A stretch of DNA of 34,666 bases, from NCBI GenBank assembly GCA_009692555.1, contig SHYY01000049.1:1-34666 (forward strand), in the 5' to 3' direction. Below, in pieces: positions 14,117 to 22,520 of the stretch. The position numbers were made by a program, and so were the translations under genes. Numbering within the stretch: the stretch's first letter is position 1; each line of letters begins with the position of its first letter. Source of the DNA: Myxococcales bacterium. Lineage in GTDB: Bacteria > Myxococcota_A > Polyangia > Palsa-1104 > SHYY01. Under the pieces are notes generated by a model. That model was not told the DNA's origin. It saw only the letters and a program-made list of their open reading frames with translations, and did not search any database.

Positions 14117-15855
14117 GGCGCCAGCCACAAGCGCGCGAAGCCGAGTCCGTCGACGGTGGGGGCGTAGTCGCGCAGCCGCTCGCTGACCAGCGAGTCGATC
14201 TCCGGGCAACCGAGGAAGGTGTAGGGCTGCTGCTCGTGGATCAGGCGGTGGAAGCGGTGATCGAGCGCGGTCCGCTCCGGCCCGGGCGGGGTGCGGCGGA
14301 GCTCCTCGAGGAGGTGATCGGCGTCGGGGTTGCGGAATCCGCCGTAGTTCTGCCCGCGCTCCGCCTCGGTCGAGTGGAACGGCCCCCAGTTGTCCTGCAC
14401 CGGCTGCATGTTCCACTGCAGCGACGCGGCGTCGAAGGCGTGCTTGCGCAGGCGATCGAGGAGGGTGGCCCACTCGACGGGCGTCACGTCGAGGACGATC
14501 CCCGCCTTCCGGAAGTCCTCCTGCATCATCGTCACCAGCGGTTCGAGGGTCTTCGATCCGGCCGCGAGGAGGAAGCCGATGTGAAACGGCTTGCCCTCCA
14601 CCTCGCGCACGCCGTCGCCGTCGCTGTCGAGGATTCCCGCCTGATCGAGGAGCTGGCGCGCCTGGGCGGGATCGTAGGGCCATGCGACGACACTCCGGTC
14701 GTACGACGGTGAGGCGAGCGGATAGGGGCCGGTGACGGGCACCGCGCGGCCCCGATAGGCCACCTGGAGATAGCGCGCGCGATCGGTCAGCAGCGTCAGC
14801 GCCTGGCGCACCCGGCGATCGCCCAGGCCGGGCCTTCGCAGGTTCCACACCACGAACGAGTAGGTCGGGAGGCGCCACGGCTGGAGCCGCATCCCCGTCG
14901 GTGCGGGCCGCTCCACCTGGGCCGGGGTGAGGCGCCACAGGAGATCGACCTCGCCGCGACGGGCGAGCTCGAAGGCGGCCTCGCGGTCGCGCACGATGCG
15001 CAGCTCGATCCGCTCCAGCCGGGCGGGCGTGCCCCAGTAGGCGGCGTTGCGCAGGAGGACAATCGCCTGCCCCGCGCGCCACTCGGCGAAGCGAAACGGG
15101 CCGGTACCGACGGGAGCTCGGCTCTGGGGCTGGGCTTTGAGATCGCCGGGCGCAAAGGCGTGGGCGGGCAGGATGACGAGGTGGGCGAGGCTCTGCAGCG
15201 CGAGCGGCGCGGGGCGCGAGAAGCGCAGCGTGAGTTCGCCGGGCAACGGGTGGTCGACGGAGGCGAGGTCGGCGAAGTCGGCGCGCTGGTCGGCCGAGAC
15301 CCCGGGATCGCGCAGCCGGTCGAGGGTGGCGACCACGTCATCGACGGTGAAGGGCTTGCCGTCGTGCCAGGTGACGCCCTTGCGGAGGGTGAAGCGCAGC
15401 GTGCGATCGTCCGGCGCCTCGAAGCGCTCGGCCAGCGCGGGCTCGAACGCGCCGCTTTGGGGGTCCTGGCGGATCAGCGGCTCGTGGATCACCCCGAGGG
15501 TGAGCCAGGTGGTCCAGTAGTCGCGCTCGACGAGCGGGTTCAGGGTGGGAGGCTCGGTCTCCATCAGGACCCGCAGCGTCCCGCCCGCAGGCGGCGCGGG
15601 CGGGGGAGGCTGACAGCGACGGCAGCCGGCGACAAGAGCCGCGGCGACGAGAAGCAGCGCAACGCGCTTCAAAGCGCCACCGTTTCCGTTTCCGTTTCCG
15701 TTTCCGTTTCCGTTTCCGTTTCCGTTTCCGTTTCCGTTCCCGTTTCCGCTGCCGTTTCCGCTGCCGTTTCCGTTTCCGTTTCCGTTCCCGTTCCCGTTTC
15801 CGCTGCCGTTTCCGCTGCCGATGCCGATGCCGTTTCCGTTGCCGATTCCGATCAC
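14113..15855 (-). CDS. Peptide/nickel-type ABC substrate-binding lipoprotein (SBP family 5), repeat-extended N-terminus
   Basis: The mature part has all the marks of SBP_bac_5: TLRVLMETEPPTLNPLVERD near the start, ALAERFEAPDDRTLRFTLRK, GVTWHDGKPFTVDDVVATLD, PVGTGPFRFAEW and VRQALTLLTDR. The lipoprotein signal is LKRVALLLVAAALVAGC. Two starts compete. GTG 15855 overlaps the upstream stop as GTGA, like every other junction in this operon, but would add about 61 residues of (Gly-Asn)n before the signal peptide (580 aa in total). TTG 15672 begins exactly at the signal peptide and has GGTGG upstream (519 aa). I favour TTG for the mature export signal but give the longer span. Function: captures oligopeptides or related solutes in the periplasm for the permeases downstream. 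Confidence 0.85.
   Translation of the reverse strand: MIGIGNGNGIGIGSGNGSGNGNGNGNGNGNGSGNGSGNGNGNGNGNGNGNGNGNGNGNGGALKRVALLLVAAALVAGCRRCQPPPPAPPAGGTLRVLMETEPPTLNPLVERDYWTTWLTLGVIHEPLIRQDPQSGAFEPALAERFEAPDDRTLRFTLRKGVTWHDGKPFTVDDVVATLDRLRDPGVSADQRADFADLASVDHPLPGELTLRFSRPAPLALQSLAHLVILPAHAFAPGDLKAQPQSRAPVGTGPFRFAEWRAGQAIVLLRNAAYWGTPARLERIELRIVRDREAAFELARRGEVDLLWRLTPAQVERPAPTGMRLQPWRLPTYSFVVWNLRRPGLGDRRVRQALTLLTDRARYLQVAYRGRAVPVTGPYPLASPSYDRSVVAWPYDPAQARQLLDQAGILDSDGDGVREVEGKPFHIGFLLAAGSKTLEPLVTMMQEDFRKAGIVLDVTPVEWATLLDRLRKHAFDAASLQWNMQPVQDNWGPFHSTEAERGQNYGGFRNPDADHLLEELRRTPPGPERTALDHRFHRLIHEQQPYTFLGCPEIDSLVSERLRDYAPTVDGLGFARLWLAP
15681..15850. repeat. Hexanucleotide tandem repeat, about 28 copies of CCGTTT (GGAAAC on minus)
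   Basis: About 170 bp consists of CCGTTT units with CCGTTC, CCGCTG and CCGATG variants, concentrated toward the right end. On the minus strand it reads (GGAAAC)n in frame, giving Gly-Asn repeats. It separates the GTGA junction (15852-15855) from the signal-peptide start (15672) of the binding protein. The unit length preserves frame, so copy-number change alters length or spacing but not phase. Confidence 0.95.
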
Positions 15856-17513
15856 GGCGCCACCGGTCCGAGGTCGCGCAGAAGGAGGAAGTCTCCCGAC
15901 GGGCGCGCGGGCGCGAGACGGCGCGCGAGCAGGTAGACCTCGTCGGGGGCGTAGAGAAACAGCGCGGGCGGGTTGGCGTCGAGCGCGCCCGAGAGGCGCC
16001 CGAACAGCGCGCGCCGCTCGGCCTGGGGCGCGGGCCGCTTGAGCTGGTCGATCAGGGCGTCGACGTCCCGGTCGGAGTACTTTCCGAAGTTCTGGGCGCC
16101 CCCGGTGCGGAACAGCGGGCCGAGGTCGTCGTCGTCGCGGCCGGTCCACTCGAGCAGCGCGCCGTCGAACTTCCCGTTGCGCAGGCGCAGGAGGATGGTT
16201 CCGAGATCGCCCGCCGCGATGTCGGTGGCGATGCCGATCTTGCCGAGCCCCTCAGCGACCCGTCTCCCCGCCTCGCCAGCCTCGTGCGAGCCGGACGGAA
16301 CCAGCAGCGTCAGGCGCACCGGCCTTCCTCCGCGCATCCGGGGCCCGTCGCCGCTCCTTGGCAGCCCGGCGCTCTCGAGCGTGGCCGACGCGCGCACGGG
16401 ATCGAAGCGCGTGACCGGCCCCTTGGCACCACCCAGCGACGGCGAAGCGATCGCGCGACCCACCCCGTGCCGGGCCTCGTGGAGCACCCGCGTGCGATCG
16501 ATGGCGATGCCGAGCGCGCGCCGCACCGCCGGGTCATCGAGCGGCTCGTGGGCGGTGTTCCAGACGACGAAGGTGAAGCGCGCGGGGTTTGTCCGCACCG
16601 TCCTGAAGTGGGCCCGCAGCGTCGGTGAATCGAGCTGTTCGGGCACCCACTCCGCGGGCACGTGGCCGAGCAGATCGATCTCGCCCCGCCGCGCCCGACC
16701 GAGCGCGCGCACCATGTCCTGATCGATCAGCACCTCGATCTCGTCGGCCGCAGCGGGCGGGCCCCAGTAGCCGGGGAAGCGCTCGAGCACCAGCCGCTTG
16801 CCACGCTCCCACTCCCGCAGGCGGAGCGGCCCGGTCCCGACGGGGCGACGGTTCGCGGCCTGATAGGCCAGCTCGCCGCGTGCGAAGACGTGCTCCGGCA
16901 GGATCCCGATCTCGGCGATCGCCTGCTGCAGCGCCACCGATGGCCTTGTGGCCCAGATCCGCACCGCATCGGGCCCCGCCAGCTCGACGCGGTCGAGGTC
17001 GGCGAGGGCGGCCTGGATGCGCGCTGCGTGGGAGGTGCGCCCGCGCAGGCGGTCGAAGGTGAAGGCCACGTCGAGGGAGTGCAGCGGCTCGCCGTCGTGG
17101 AACAGCGCGCCCTTGCGCAGGTGGAAGGTGAAGCGCCGCCCCTCCTCGTCGATGGAGAAGCGCTCCGCCAGCACCGGCTCGAAGGTGCCGTCCGGAAGCG
17201 CCCGCCAGAGCGGCTCGTAGATCGCGTCCTGCGCCAGCCGGTAACCCCATCGGTCGGGATCGAGCCCCGGGTTGAGGTGCACCGGCTCGGTCTCGATCAC
17301 CATCCGGATGCGGCGCGTCCCATCCACCCCGGAGGCTGCCGCCGGAGCCGCCGCCGCATCCTGTGAACCCGTCGGCAGGGACGGGCGCGCAGGCCCATCA
17401 CCGACCGCTGCCGGCGGCTGTTCCCGGCATCCGGCGACGGCGAGCGTCAAGGCCAGCGTCCGCACAAGAGCTTGCCCGGCTGGAAGCGGCGTGATACGAA
17501 ATCCGCGAGCCAA
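15852..17513 (-). CDS. Second ABC substrate-binding lipoprotein (SBP family 5)
   Basis: This 553-aa protein is the first gene of the transporter operon. The signal LVRTLALTLAVAGC has a lipobox Cys at residue 29. A Pro/Ala-rich linker precedes the core, which begins IRMVIETEPVHLNPGLDPD. Typical blocks are LAERFSIDEEGRRFTFHLRK, GALFHDGEPLHSLDVAFTFD, PVGTGPLRLREW and VRRALGIAIDR. The start is TTG 17513; GTG 17465 would give a shorter signal peptide. It is related to, but clearly diverged from, the protein encoded next, so this transporter has two receptors, perhaps with different ligands. The stop overlaps the next start. Confidence 0.87.
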   Translation of the reverse strand: MARGFRITPLPAGQALVRTLALTLAVAGCREQPPAAVGDGPARPSLPTGSQDAAAAPAAASGVDGTRRIRMVIETEPVHLNPGLDPDRWGYRLAQDAIYEPLWRALPDGTFEPVLAERFSIDEEGRRFTFHLRKGALFHDGEPLHSLDVAFTFDRLRGRTSHAARIQAALADLDRVELAGPDAVRIWATRPSVALQQAIAEIGILPEHVFARGELAYQAANRRPVGTGPLRLREWERGKRLVLERFPGYWGPPAAADEIEVLIDQDMVRALGRARRGEIDLLGHVPAEWVPEQLDSPTLRAHFRTVRTNPARFTFVVWNTAHEPLDDPAVRRALGIAIDRTRVLHEARHGVGRAIASPSLGGAKGPVTRFDPVRASATLESAGLPRSGDGPRMRGGRPVRLTLLVPSGSHEAGEAGRRVAEGLGKIGIATDIAAGDLGTILLRLRNGKFDGALLEWTGRDDDDLGPLFRTGGAQNFGKYSDRDVDALIDQLKRPAPQAERRALFGRLSGALDANPPALFLYAPDEVYLLARRLAPARPSGDFLLLRDLGPVAP

Positions 17514-17530
17514 GGGCCATCACGCCGCGC

Positions 17531-17586
17531 GAGCGGCCCCGTAGCCGCGGAAGCGGCCCCATAGCCGCGCAAGCGGCCATCCATAG
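17531..17586. repeat. 20-bp direct repeats between divergent genes
   Basis: Two full 20-bp copies (17531-17550 and 17551-17570, core AGCGGCCCC-TAGCCGCG) and a partial third (17571-17586) lie between the binding-protein gene (minus) and the lipoprotein gene (plus). Position and spacing would suit an operator; slippage debris is the alternative. Confidence 0.6.
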
Positions 17587-17619
17587 ACGACCGCCCGGGA
17601 CCCCGGGGGCGAGGTGGAA

Positions 17620-18267
17620 ATGACCGGCATCCGATCGCTGACCCGCGCGCTCCTCCTCACCGCCACCGCCGCCAGCTGCACCTCGCCCGGGAGCCCATCG
17701 ATGCTCAGCGGCCCCGAGGAGGCGACGGCGCTGCCCCCGATCAAGGTCGACCTGCCGCCCCCGCCCTCGTTCGCCGAGGACAACCAGCCGCTGCAGTACC
17801 CCGACGGGACGATGTCGATCTTTGGCCTGCGCAAGCAGATCGACAAGTATCTTGGCAAGGACGTCAAGGTCAAGGCGTACCTCCTCGAGATCTACCAGTG
17901 CCCGGTGTGCCCCAAGGGCCAGCAATGCAAGCTGTGCGATCAGCCGCACTTCTTCCTCTCCGACAAGCCGGACGGCAAGAAGGAGAAGTCGCTGATGACC
18001 GTCGACTACCTCATGCCGAAGCAGAAGCCGCCCTTCCTCACCGTCGGCAAGCAGTACACGCTGGAGGGCACCTTCGCCCGCAACTCGCCGACGGGCTTCG
18101 CGATGTCCGACGGTCTCCTCCAGTTCACCCGGATGACCGACGACAAGGGCGCCGAGTTCGTGTCGCCGGCGGCGGCGCTCGAGGCGCAGGCGCTGAAGGG
18201 CGAAGCCGCGGAGGCGGCAGCGTTCGAGAAGGCGGCGAAGATCAAGCAGAAGAACCTCGCCAAGTAG
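17620..18267 (+). CDS. Exported Cys-motif lipoprotein, unknown function
   Basis: This 215-aa protein starts at ATG 17620, preceded by GAGGTGG. The signal is MTGIRSLTRALLLTATAASC with a lipobox-like Cys at residue 20. The middle reads LGKDVKVKAYLLEIYQ then CPVCPKGQQCKLC (four Cys, roughly residues 94-106, two CxxC pairs), suited to metal binding or disulfides. It continues as a predicted small beta-barrel (VGKQYTLEGTFARNSPTGFA) resembling an OB-like fold; that is inference. The C-terminus is an Ala/Glu/Lys helix. Family not recognised. It is divergent from the ABC operon across the 20-bp repeats. Confidence 0.7.
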   Translation: MTGIRSLTRALLLTATAASCTSPGSPSMLSGPEEATALPPIKVDLPPPPSFAEDNQPLQYPDGTMSIFGLRKQIDKYLGKDVKVKAYLLEIYQCPVCPKGQQCKLCDQPHFFLSDKPDGKKEKSLMTVDYLMPKQKPPFLTVGKQYTLEGTFARNSPTGFAMSDGLLQFTRMTDDKGAEFVSPAAALEAQALKGEAAEAAAFEKAAKIKQKNLAK

Positions 18268-18480
18268 TCGCAGGAATAACCTCACCCCGACCACCTGGAA
18301 GTCGCTCGCCTCCCCCTCCCGCCCGTCCGCTCCCACCCCCCGCCTGACGCGACCGACTGGCAGGCGTCAACGCTGTGGCTCCAGGTTGGGGGAACACGGC
18401 GCGCGGCAAGGGTCGATGATCGGCCCGCCGCCTGCATTGGGGCCCTCCGCACCGCAGGCCAGCCGGCCAAGGAGGACGCC

Positions 18481-18978
18481 ATGGGTTCCAGAGAGCGCAC
18501 GCTGGGAGCGAGAGCACGCAAGACGCAGCGGCGGCCGATGTACGGCCCGCCGACCAGCCACGACCTCGCCGAGCATCTGGGCGTGGAGCTCACCCAGCGC
18601 CTGAAGCCGGTGGAGGTGCTGCGCCTGCGCAAGGCGCTGCCAGGCTACGTCGGCCTGCTCGACGGCGTGGCCGATCAGCTGGGCGAGGACAGCGCCGCGC
18701 TCAACCTCGGCGAGGTCCATCCCGCGGAGCTGCTGTCGCTCCAGGACGAGCATCGGATGCTGTCGCACCTCGAGTCCGTCGCGCAGGAGGTGCATCGGTC
18801 GATCTACGAGCAGCGCCTGCTGGTCGACGATCGGGCGATGGAGCTGCTGCAGAAGATCAGCCGCCGCGTGAACAGCCGCGCCGAGGAGAACCCGGAGCTC
18901 CTGCAGCGCTGGAAGTTCCTGCGGGACTTCCTGGCGACCTACTACCCGGGCCGGCCGCGCAACGGGGGCGACGAGTAG
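18481..18978 (+). CDS. Conserved-looking helical hypothetical protein
   Basis: This 165-aa protein starts at ATG 18481 with a strong AAGGAGG 6 bp upstream, which argues for a real gene. The basic N-terminus (ARARKTQRRP) and the remainder, predicted almost wholly helical (ELTQRLKPVEVLRLRKALPG, HRMLSHLESVAQEVHRSIYE, LLQRWKFLRDFLATYY), contain no signal peptide or TM segment, so it is cytoplasmic. No family recognised. The 213 bp before it (18268-18480) show no gene. Confidence 0.65.
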   Translation: MGSRERTLGARARKTQRRPMYGPPTSHDLAEHLGVELTQRLKPVEVLRLRKALPGYVGLLDGVADQLGEDSAALNLGEVHPAELLSLQDEHRMLSHLESVAQEVHRSIYEQRLLVDDRAMELLQKISRRVNSRAEENPELLQRWKFLRDFLATYYPGRPRNGGDE

Positions 18979-19058
18979 CTCGGCCGGCGGTGGCCCGCCC
19001 CGATCAACCTTCTTGACCCTCCGGCGCGCGGCGTGCCACCGTCGCGGCGGAGGCCTCC

Positions 19059-20954
19059 ATGTCGCTGCCGCGTCCGGCGCTCGCTCTCGTTTTTCTGCTC
19101 CTCGGCGGCGGGTGCAGCCAATCGCGGCGCCCCGGCGGCGGCGATCTCCCCGACGGGGGCGGCTGCGCCCAGGGGACCCACCGCTGCGCCGGAGCCACGT
19201 GGCAGCGCTGCGAGGACGGCGTGCTGGTGCCCGAGGTGACCTGCAACACCAACGAGGTCTGCTCCGATACCCACGGCTGCACGCCCTGCCTGCCCCGCGG
19301 CACCGGATGCGACGGCGACGATATCGTCCGCTGCGACGAGAACGGCGTGCCGACGAAGGAGGTGCTCTCGTCGTGTCTGCCGCTCACCTGCGCGATGGAC
19401 CCGATCAAGCGCGAGGCGACCTGCGCCGGGCCCTGCGATCCGGCCGCGCTGGCGCGCAGCAACACCGGGTGCGTCTACTACGCGACCGATCTCCCGCAAT
19501 GGACGCTCCAGGCCGGCTTCGGCATCGGGAGCATCGCAGCCGATCAGCAGTTCGCGATCAGCGTCGCCAACCCGTGGAAGGTGCCGCTCGACGTGGTGGT
19601 CGAGCGCAACGACGCCGCGCCGGGCGGGACGCCGAAGCTCGCGATGGTCACCAAGAAGACGGTGGCGGCCGGCGGGCTGGAGGTGGTCCAGCTCCCGCAG
19701 CGCGAGGTGTCGGGGTACATCGCGGGGAAGAAGCGCAACCGGACCCTGCTCACCGCCAACGCCTACCGGGTGACGACCACGCGGCCGGCGTCGGTCTACC
19801 AGTTCAGCCCGCAGAACAACCCCGACTCCTACTCGAACGATGCGTCGCTGCTGATCCCGCAGAACGCGCTGGACGCGAGCTACGTGGTGCTCGGCTGGCC
19901 GGGATTCGGCGGCGGCGTGACGGCGGGCGGGCTCCACATCGACACCGACAACCGGCCGTTCGTGACGGTGGTGGCGACGCGCGCGGGCACCAAGGTGCGC
20001 GTCACACCGTCGACGGAGGTGATGCCGGGGGACAACGTCCCGGCGATGCACAAGGGCAAGTCGTACACGTTCAACCTCGGCGAGTTCGACACGCTGAACC
20101 TCGAGGGCGCCGACTTCGACAAGTACGGCGCGACCGACTTCACCGGCACGCGCATCGAGGCGAACGGGCCGCTCGCGGTGTGGAGCGGCGTCGAGTGCAT
20201 CACCATCAACCCGAAGAACAAGCCGCCCGAGGAGGGCACCTGCTGCTGCGATCACCTCGAGGAGCAGCTCTTCCCGCGCAGCTCGCTCGGCAAGGACTAC
20301 GTCGCGGTGCGGAGCGAGGCGCGCGATCACAAGTCGGCCGACCCGGAGTTCTTCCGCATCCTCGCGCTCGACGACGGCACCGAGGTGCAGACCTCGCTCG
20401 GCGGGGCGGATCACCAGTTCACGCTCCAGTCGGGCCAGATGCGCGAGGTGGTGGTGAAGGAGGACTTCACGGTGCACTCGTCGAAGGCGCTCCTGATCGG
20501 CCAGTTCCAGGTGAGCCAGGACAGCTCGCTGGCCGGGACCGGCGACCCCTCGTTCGAGCTGGTGCCGCCGGTGGCGCAGCACCGCAACTCGTACATCTTC
20601 CTGGTGCCGTCGGGGTACGGCGAGAGCTGGCTGCTGATTTCGATCCTGGCGGGCGGCGAGGTGACGATCGATGGCCAGGGTGGGGAGCTCTCGGGGTGCG
20701 ACCGGGAGACCGCCGGCACCCTCGACGGGAAGAGCTACGATGCCCTGCGCTGCCCGGTGAAGCAGGGGGCGCACACCATCGTCGGGACGGCGAAGTTCGG
20801 GCTGGTGGTCGAGGGCTGGGGGCCCGGGCCGGTGTCCTACGGGTACACCGGCGGGATGGAGTTCAAGACGGTGAACCACGACTGCAACATGGACGTCGAG
20901 TGCCCCGACGCCGAGTTCTGCGCCGGCGGGGTCTGCGTGCCGATCATCCCTTAG
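19059..20954 (+). CDS. IgGFc-binding-domain-type lipoprotein
   Basis: This 631-aa protein starts at ATG 19059 with GGAGG 5 bp upstream. The lipoprotein signal ends LLGGGC (Cys 19). A Cys-rich segment follows (about residues 35-130; units such as CDGDDIVRCDENG and CAGPCDPAALARS). The large central region, about residues 140-600, matches the bacterial IgGFc_binding domain pattern: IAADQQFAISVANPW, VYQFSPQNN, NDASLLIPQNALDASYVVLG, FVTVVATRAGTKVRVTPST, CCCDHLEEQLFPRSSLGKDY and GYGESWLLISIL. It ends with a small Cys motif (CPDAEFCAGGVCVP). In myxobacteria such proteins are surface proteins of unknown ligand; the name comes from a mammalian domain and does not prove antibody binding. Confidence 0.85.
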   Translation: MSLPRPALALVFLLLGGGCSQSRRPGGGDLPDGGGCAQGTHRCAGATWQRCEDGVLVPEVTCNTNEVCSDTHGCTPCLPRGTGCDGDDIVRCDENGVPTKEVLSSCLPLTCAMDPIKREATCAGPCDPAALARSNTGCVYYATDLPQWTLQAGFGIGSIAADQQFAISVANPWKVPLDVVVERNDAAPGGTPKLAMVTKKTVAAGGLEVVQLPQREVSGYIAGKKRNRTLLTANAYRVTTTRPASVYQFSPQNNPDSYSNDASLLIPQNALDASYVVLGWPGFGGGVTAGGLHIDTDNRPFVTVVATRAGTKVRVTPSTEVMPGDNVPAMHKGKSYTFNLGEFDTLNLEGADFDKYGATDFTGTRIEANGPLAVWSGVECITINPKNKPPEEGTCCCDHLEEQLFPRSSLGKDYVAVRSEARDHKSADPEFFRILALDDGTEVQTSLGGADHQFTLQSGQMREVVVKEDFTVHSSKALLIGQFQVSQDSSLAGTGDPSFELVPPVAQHRNSYIFLVPSGYGESWLLISILAGGEVTIDGQGGELSGCDRETAGTLDGKSYDALRCPVKQGAHTIVGTAKFGLVVEGWGPGPVSYGYTGGMEFKTVNHDCNMDVECPDAEFCAGGVCVPIIP

Positions 20955-20960
20955 GGGGAG

Positions 20961-22520
20961 CTACCGTTTCCCGTGGCCGGGGCCGACGATCGCCTTGCGG
21001 AAAGCGGCGAACTCCCACGCGCCGGTCTGTTGCGGGGTGTGGCAGGTGCGGCACACCGCCTCGGGGGTGTCGCGCATCAGCATCGCCGGGACGCGCGGCT
21101 GGGCGACGTGACTCGCGGCGGGGCCGTGGCAGGCCTCGCACTGCACGTCGGGGAGGATCAGCATCCCGCCGGTGACGTGGCACTGGACGCACGCCATGTC
21201 GTGCTCCTGCTTCTTCTTCACCAGCGTGGCCCACGCGCGCGCGTGGTGGCTCTTGCGCCAGAAACGAACGGCGGGCTCGTGGCACGCGACGCAGGCCTCG
21301 ACGCCGGCGAAGCCGCTGCCGCGGAGGGCGAGCACCCGCGGTGGGGGCGGGGGCAGCCTCGCCACCGCGGCCTTGTAGGTCTTCACCAGCGCGGCGACGC
21401 GCGCCTCGTCGCCCACCTCGGTGCCGAGCGGGACCAGCTTGTTCTCCATCCAGCTCGCCTGCTCTCTGCCCGCGGCCTCGGCGGCCTCAGCGATCTGGGC
21501 GCGCTCGCGCTCGGCCGACTCCAGGATGTCCTTCCGCTGGCGGTCGTAGTACTCCTTGAGCCGGGGTTCGGCGGTGGCCTGGCGGGCGGCGAGATCGCGC
21601 AGCTCCTGCCCGCGGCCGGCGAGCTGGGCGGCGAGCTGCCCCCGCTGGCCGGAGTCGTGGAAGGAGAGGTTTCCGTCGAGGATGTGGAGATCGAGCTGGC
21701 CCATGTGCTTGCCCTGGGTCGGTCCCTCGACCACCCAGGTGGAGCCGACGCGCTCGGCGGCGGTATTCCCGAAGCCGTTGTGGCTGAGCACCGCGAAGTC
21801 GACCCCGCTCCCGGGGGCGCTGAGCAGCTCTTTGGCGCGCTGGTTGCCGCCGTGGAGGAGAGCGACGACCAGCTTGGCCCCCTCGCGGCGCAGGGCGGCG
21901 GCCTGGCGGCGCAAGGTCTCCTGGGGACGTTTGTCGGTGTCGCAGTCGAGGGAGAAGACGCCGATCCGGACACCGGCGCGATCGACCAGCGTGCGACCGC
22001 GCACCTTGCGGAGATCGACGCCGGTGCCAAGGTCCTGCTCACCGAGGCACATCGCGTCGCACCCCATCGCCTGGTGGGCGTCGACGACCAGCTGCGCACG
22101 CAGGCGCTTCTGCTCGGGGATCACCGTCGGGCCGGAGAGATCGTCGCCGGCCGAGACGACGAGCACGCCGTCGGCCTCCTTGCGGAGCTGGTCGATCAGG
22201 AACGAGCGCCGGGCAAGACCGCCCAGCGGATGGGACGGTCACCCACAGGGTTCGACTTCGCCCTGCCCGTTGCCGGTGTAGACCAGGGCGAGCCAGGTGC
22301 CGCGCGGGCGCTTATCGGGGATCGGCGGCGCCAGCACGACCGGGGTCGGGGTGGCAGTCGCGGGAGGCGGCTTTGCCACCTGGGACGGGGCGGCGGGGCG
22401 CGGCGCCTTGGCCTTCGATCGGCAGCCGGCGACGACCAATCCAAGGAGCACGAGAGCAGTGACGAGGGGGCGCACGGCGGGCGAGCTTATCACCGAAGGA
22501 AACAGACGCACGGGTCTCAC
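20961..22520 (-). CDS. UshA-like phosphoesterase-fold/tetraheme cytochrome c lipoprotein with in-frame UGA (candidate selenoprotein)
   Basis: One frame runs 519 codons from GTG 22520 (overlapping the YciO-like stop) to 20961 with a single UGA at 22241-22239, codon 94. Before it: lipoprotein signal LVLLGLVVAGC, Pro-rich linker, and LALVYTGNGQGEVEPCG. After it: PSHPLGGLARRSFLIDQL, LVVSAGDDLSGP and VVALLHGGNQ, the layout of 5'-nucleotidase/UshA-like N-domains whose usual motif here is PCGC. So UGA stands where a Cys is expected. The C-terminal part has four CxxCH haem sites: CVACH, CVQCH, CEACH and CRTCH (residues 410, 444, 461 and 490). It is probably a periplasmic redox protein. If UGA is read as stop, only a 93-aa lipopeptide and a second ORF from GTG 22166 remain. 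Confidence 0.8.
22209..22241 (-). promoter_or_regulatory. SECIS-like hairpin downstream of in-frame UGA
   Basis: On the minus strand: UGA (22241-22239), 12-nt spacer, stem CUGGGC (22226-22221), loop GGUCUU (22220-22215), stem GCCCGG (22214-22209). This gives six pairs including one U-G. E. coli fdhF has a short stem beginning 11 nt after UGA with GGUCU in its loop. The loop is made by consecutive T-ending codons GGT CTT, rare in this GC3-rich window. A competing fold (CCG-CCCA with UGGGCGG) exists. Confidence 0.65.

Noticed and set aside
15681..15850. Possible CRISPR array
   Set aside because: The units are contiguous 6-bp repeats without spacers; this is a microsatellite.
22239..22241. Ordinary nonsense mutation or sequencing error (TGC to TGA)
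   Set aside because: Not excluded, but a SECIS-like hairpin at the right spacing, made by rare codons, favours recoding; kept as the main alternative.
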